Source: FEN-1219 sp963728995 (GTDB lineage: Bacteria > Pseudomonadota > Gammaproteobacteria > Steroidobacterales > Rariloculaceae). From it: a stretch of DNA of 64,000 nucleotides. The notes below the pieces were generated by a model that searched no databases, was not told where the DNA came from, and saw only the letters and a list, made by a program, of their open reading frames with translations. The position numbers and the translations under genes were made by a program. The stretch is taken from assembly GCA_963728995.1 (NCBI GenBank), contig CAVSMD010000001.1, positions 124,001-188,000 on the forward strand, written 5' to 3'. Of the stretch, positions 61,414-64,000 are shown piece by piece. Numbering within the stretch: position 1 is the stretch's first letter; each line of letters begins with the position of its first letter.

Positions 61414-61935
61414 TCACGGGCGGGCGGAGACCTCGATCTCTCGAGGGGCTTCCGTCGTGGACGGAGCCAGCGGTGCCACGATCTCCAATAACCCGTTCTT
61501 GAGGTTCGCCGAGATCTTCTCCACATCCACCGACGCCGGTAGCTCCACTCGCCGAAACACGCTGTTGCTCTTGAACTCCGACCAGCGAACCTCCGCTCGA
61601 GCATCATCCGTCGATTGCTTTTCCTCTTTGCGCGCGGCCTTGACGATGATCTCGCGTGGCGTGGCGGTCACGGTAATCTCGCCGGGCTCGAAACCCGCGA
61701 GCGCAACCTTGAGCGCGTATTTCCCGTCTTTCTCGGCCAGCTCTGCCGATGGCCAGCCGACTTCACGCTCCGCGCTCAACCAGTCATCCAAAGCATGGCC
61801 ATCGCCGGCGCCTCGATGGGCAAAGAGCTTGTATGCCTGCGCGCGGATGCGGTCGGCCTGCTTGGCGAATTCCGCGAATATAGGCAGGGTCCGATCGTCG
61901 GCTGCTGCAACCTTCTGCACTTTGAGCTCGGACAT
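61414..61935 (-). CDS. DUF2934-Hsp20 fusion small heat shock protein
   Basis: 173 aa. The N-terminus has a DUF2934-like helical hairpin (ADRIRAQAYKLFAHRGAGDG, HALDDWLSAEREVGWP), the rest is an alpha-crystallin domain (YALKVALAGFEPGEITVTAT, VFRRVELPASVDVEKISANL, KNGLLEIVAPLA). DUF2934 is a short domain of unknown role often near stress proteins. It should be a holdase; the extra domain may set oligomer size or partner. It differs clearly from the Hsp20 at 22394. Confidence 0.82.
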   Translation of the reverse strand: MSELKVQKVAAADDRTLPIFAEFAKQADRIRAQAYKLFAHRGAGDGHALDDWLSAEREVGWPSAELAEKDGKYALKVALAGFEPGEITVTATPREIIVKAARKEEKQSTDDARAEVRWSEFKSNSVFRRVELPASVDVEKISANLKNGLLEIVAPLAPSTTEAPREIEVSARP

Positions 61936-61998
61936 TGGCTTCTCCTTGGGTTTCGGCGCCGGTCACGTCGAGGCAACTCCGGGCGGTTCTCGCATCCT

Positions 61999-63234
61999 TC
62001 AAACAGCCGCGTGCATAGGACCGAGACCCGCCAAAAAATCATCCGCCGTGATCACAATGGGTTCCTGCGCGTGGGGCGTATCGCCACACCGGGCAGACTC
62101 GATCACGGTGCCGTCTGGTACCCGGCAGTCACTATCGATGATCACACCGCGCAGGCGACAATTTCTCCCGACGATTGCGCCGGGCAGAATGACCGAGCTG
62201 TCGACGGACGCGTGCTCGTAGATGCGAACGCCGGAAAATAGTACGGATCGGGATACGGTACCGCCGACCACACAGTCGTTCGCGACGAGGGAACTTTCGG
62301 GATGGCTTTCGCGATTCGATCGCGCGTGGCGCGCTGTGAGGGTCGGCGCCTTGCCCGTGATCGGCAGCGGCCACAGCGTGTCGTCCAGCCGCAGACTGGG
62401 GCACGCATCGAGCAGCTCGAGGTGGGCGCGCCAGTAGGCGGCCGGTGTTCCGACATCGCGCCAATACCCGGGTCCATTCCCACCGCGCTCGCGAAACGGG
62501 TATGCGAAGACACTCGCGTCGTGGACGAGGGTGGGCAGAATGTCCCCACCGAAGTCGTGCTGCGACTGGCTTGAGAATGCGTCCCGTCTGAGCACGTTCG
62601 CCAGAAAACGGGCATCGAAGACATAGATACCCATGGAGACCAGCACCCGCTCGCGCTCAGGAATCTCGTCGACGGTCTTGGGCTTCTCGATGAAACGCCG
62701 TATTCGTCCGCAGCGGTCCATGGACAGGATTCCGAATTGGCTCGCTTCGTCCACCCCCACTTGCACGCAGCCCACGGTAACGTCGGCTCGCTGCTCGCGG
62801 TGGTACTCGAGCATCGGGCCGTAATCCATCTTGTAGACGTGGTCTCCCCCCAGCACCAGAACGAACCGGCAATCCAGCCGTTCGATGACCTCCAGGTTGC
62901 GAAACACCGCATCTGCGGTGCCCCGATAGCCCCGTGTGGACGCTCGCTGGTCGGCGGGCCAAGCCGCTACGAACTCCCCTGGCCCCTTCACGGCGCGACA
63001 CCAGACGTCGTCGATATGGGTGAGTAGCGACGCGGGCTTATGCTGGGTTGCCACCCCGATACGCCGAATTCCGGAGTTCACGCAGTTCGCGAGCGAGAAA
63101 TCGATATTGCGATAGGCGGCACCGAACGGTAGCGCCGGCTTGCAGACGTTGCGTGTCAACGCGCCTAATCGAGTCCCTTTGCCGCCCGCCAACACGACGG
63201 CGACCGAATCTCTCGCAAGCTTGTTCGTCTCCAT
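61999..63234 (-). CDS. glgC: Glucose-1-phosphate adenylyltransferase
   Basis: 411 aa from ATG 63234; ATG 63258 is also in frame. N-terminal catalytic site VVLAGGKGTRLGALTRNVCK PA, then GTADAVFRNLEVIERL, VLVLGGDHVYKMDYGPMLEY and IEKPKTVDEIP, and a C-terminal left-handed beta-helix (VLFSGVRIYEHASVDSSVIL). It makes ADP-glucose from glucose-1-phosphate and ATP, the committed step of bacterial glycogen. With PpsA this could let the cell store carbon during energy stress. No glgA or glgB lies in the window. A truncated relative is at 52029-52685. Confidence 0.9.
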   Translation of the reverse strand: METNKLARDSVAVVLAGGKGTRLGALTRNVCKPALPFGAAYRNIDFSLANCVNSGIRRIGVATQHKPASLLTHIDDVWCRAVKGPGEFVAAWPADQRASTRGYRGTADAVFRNLEVIERLDCRFVLVLGGDHVYKMDYGPMLEYHREQRADVTVGCVQVGVDEASQFGILSMDRCGRIRRFIEKPKTVDEIPERERVLVSMGIYVFDARFLANVLRRDAFSSQSQHDFGGDILPTLVHDASVFAYPFRERGGNGPGYWRDVGTPAAYWRAHLELLDACPSLRLDDTLWPLPITGKAPTLTARHARSNRESHPESSLVANDCVVGGTVSRSVLFSGVRIYEHASVDSSVILPGAIVGRNCRLRGVIIDSDCRVPDGTVIESARCGDTPHAQEPIVITADDFLAGLGPMHAAV

Positions 63235-63258
63235 CGTTGTTATTCGCGCCGGTAACAT

Positions 63259-63568
63259 TCATGGCACATCGAACATGGGAATCAATCTAGGAAGACAATA
63301 TAGCCAGCGCTATCCGTAGATACCGTAGCAGCGCTGGCTCGCCGCCCGTGGAGTCCGGCATCTACGCGCCCCTACGTGCCGCCGGTGTTCCGCTGGCACG
63401 ACCATGGATCGAGGACCGCGGAGGACGGAAGCCGCGTGCGAGGCGCCCCAAGGCGGGGGGGGTCCGAGCAGGCCCGGGCTCCGGACGTTATCCGCCGGCC
63501 CCCCGTCCGTGCGTGTCATCCCACCATCCGGCGGGGCCGGTGCGGGATCGGCGTCCGGGATGACCGGA
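63259..63568. other. Intergenic stretch without a supported gene
   Basis: About 310 nt between glgC and the oxidoreductase end. It holds the 10-bp hairpin at 63302-63339 and an eight-base G-run near 63460. Short open frames here show no family features and no ribosome sites. Nothing else is seen. Confidence 0.5.
63302..63339. terminator. Hairpin upstream of glgC
   Basis: Perfect 10-nt arms AGCCAGCGCT and AGCGCTGGCT with an 18-nt loop that itself contains two near repeats, ATCCGTAG and ATACCGTAG. It lies after the minus-strand oxidoreductase gene and before glgC on the same strand, so it could end the former's transcript. No T-run is present, so an operator or other structure is possible. Confidence 0.4.
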
Positions 63569-64000
63569 TTACAGGGTGTACCCCTCGGTGCTGAACGGCA
63601 GCGTGCGAACGCGTTGGCCCGTCGCCGTGTAGATCGCGTTCGCGATCGCGGGCGCCGCCGGCGGGAACGCCGGCTCACCGCAACCCGTCGGCGGATACTC
63701 CGACTGCGACGAAGTGCACGTCGACCTCGGGCGCCTTGTCGATCCGTATCAGCGGATACTTGTCGAAGTTCGACTGCTCCACGCGGCCACCTTCGAACGT
63801 GATCTTGAGACCCATCGCCGTGCTGAGCGCGTCGACGACCGACCCCTGGCACTGGTTCTCCGCGCCGCTCAAGTTCACGATCGGCCCGATGTCGGCGACG
63901 ACCCATACCTTGTGCACGCGCACCTTCTTGTTCGCGTCGACGCTGACGTCCGCGACTTCGGCGAAGTGCCCGGCGTGACTGAAGTGGAACGCGAGCCCCA
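63569..64000 (-). CDS. Molybdopterin-binding large subunit (IorB-like), C-terminal part; frameshifted
   Basis: The gene enters from the right edge. Upstream part: FHFSHAGHFAEVADVSVDAN, VWVVADIGPIVNLSGAENQC, DKYPLIRIDKAPEVDVHFV. An extra base near 63705 then shifts the frame, after which EYPPTGCGEPAFPPAAPAIA and NAIYTATGQRVRTLPFSTEG complete a normal end of an isoquinoline 1-oxidoreductase beta-type subunit. It is a second, different copy of the enzyme type at 8994-11218. Its small subunit and N-terminus would be beyond the window. Confidence 0.75.

Noticed and set aside
63348..63802. Several short plus-strand frames near the right edge
   Set aside because: No ribosome sites or family features; part overlaps the minus-strand oxidoreductase end.
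1..64000. tRNA, rRNA, CRISPR repeats, transposase or phage integrase
   Set aside because: Looked for and not seen; no regularly spaced direct repeats, no IS-type ends with a transposase.

Overview
The window is high-GC DNA (about two thirds G+C by eye) with dense genes on both strands. Gene content points to a proteobacterium, most likely a gammaproteobacterium of the Steroidobacterales/Nevskiales type: SnoaL-like secreted proteins, a DUF1552 plus ankyrin pair, molybdopterin oxidases of the isoquinoline-oxidoreductase type, tannase, and a 394-aa DesA/DesB-like desaturase. The taxonomic call is inference. No rRNA, tRNA, CRISPR array, transposase or integrase was seen.

Region 1 (1-8.5 kb): end of an OsmC-like gene, a flavin monooxygenase with no normal start codon, then a Shelph-like phosphatase followed 3 nt later by a class III nucleotidyl cyclase carrying an FHA domain. 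Converging on the cyclase, 31 nt away, is a membrane protein of the Pycsar effector family (PycTM/DUF5706). This looks like a candidate cyclic-nucleotide defence pair in a non-standard layout. A secreted protein, a TolB-like/TPR protein and a membrane protein follow.

Region 2 (8.5-22.2 kb): ordinary metabolic and secreted-protein genes (molybdopterin oxidoreductase, DUF1552 protein, ankyrin protein, fatty acid desaturase, three SnoaL-like proteins, lactate permease, pterin dehydratase). Almost every one is broken by single-base shifts, most of which look like the doubling or loss of one base in a short run. Corrected frames give full-length family members, so these are probably sequence errors. 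Each is reported here as one gene.

Region 3 (22.4-57.5 kb): about 35 kb of intact genes forming a low-oxygen/stress island. It contains Hsp20, a cNMP-binding protein, CbpM-CbpA, cardiolipin synthase, four tandem-domain universal stress proteins, a GntR-ABC operon, alanine dehydrogenase, a fused acyl-activating/acyltransferase enzyme, two related cytochromes c, a FixL-FixJ oxygen sensor pair, a CIO-type bd oxidase, sulfide:quinone oxidoreductase with an RND efflux system, MgtC/DUF4010, a hybrid kinase, a BCAM0308 protein, a GlgC-like fragment, PEP synthase, and CBS and DUF302 proteins. The set resembles the low-oxygen-activated (lxa) locus of Burkholderia cenocepacia. FixLJ would sense oxygen; cyd, sqr and the cytochromes handle electrons; Ald, PpsA and GlgC handle pyruvate and glycogen; the chaperones and USPs protect dormant cells.

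Region 4 (57.5-64 kb): a dispersed inverted repeat, a frameshifted tannase, then a second intact stress cassette (HAD-ATPase fusion, DUF2934-Hsp20, GlgC), and the frameshifted end of a second molybdopterin oxidoreductase large subunit.
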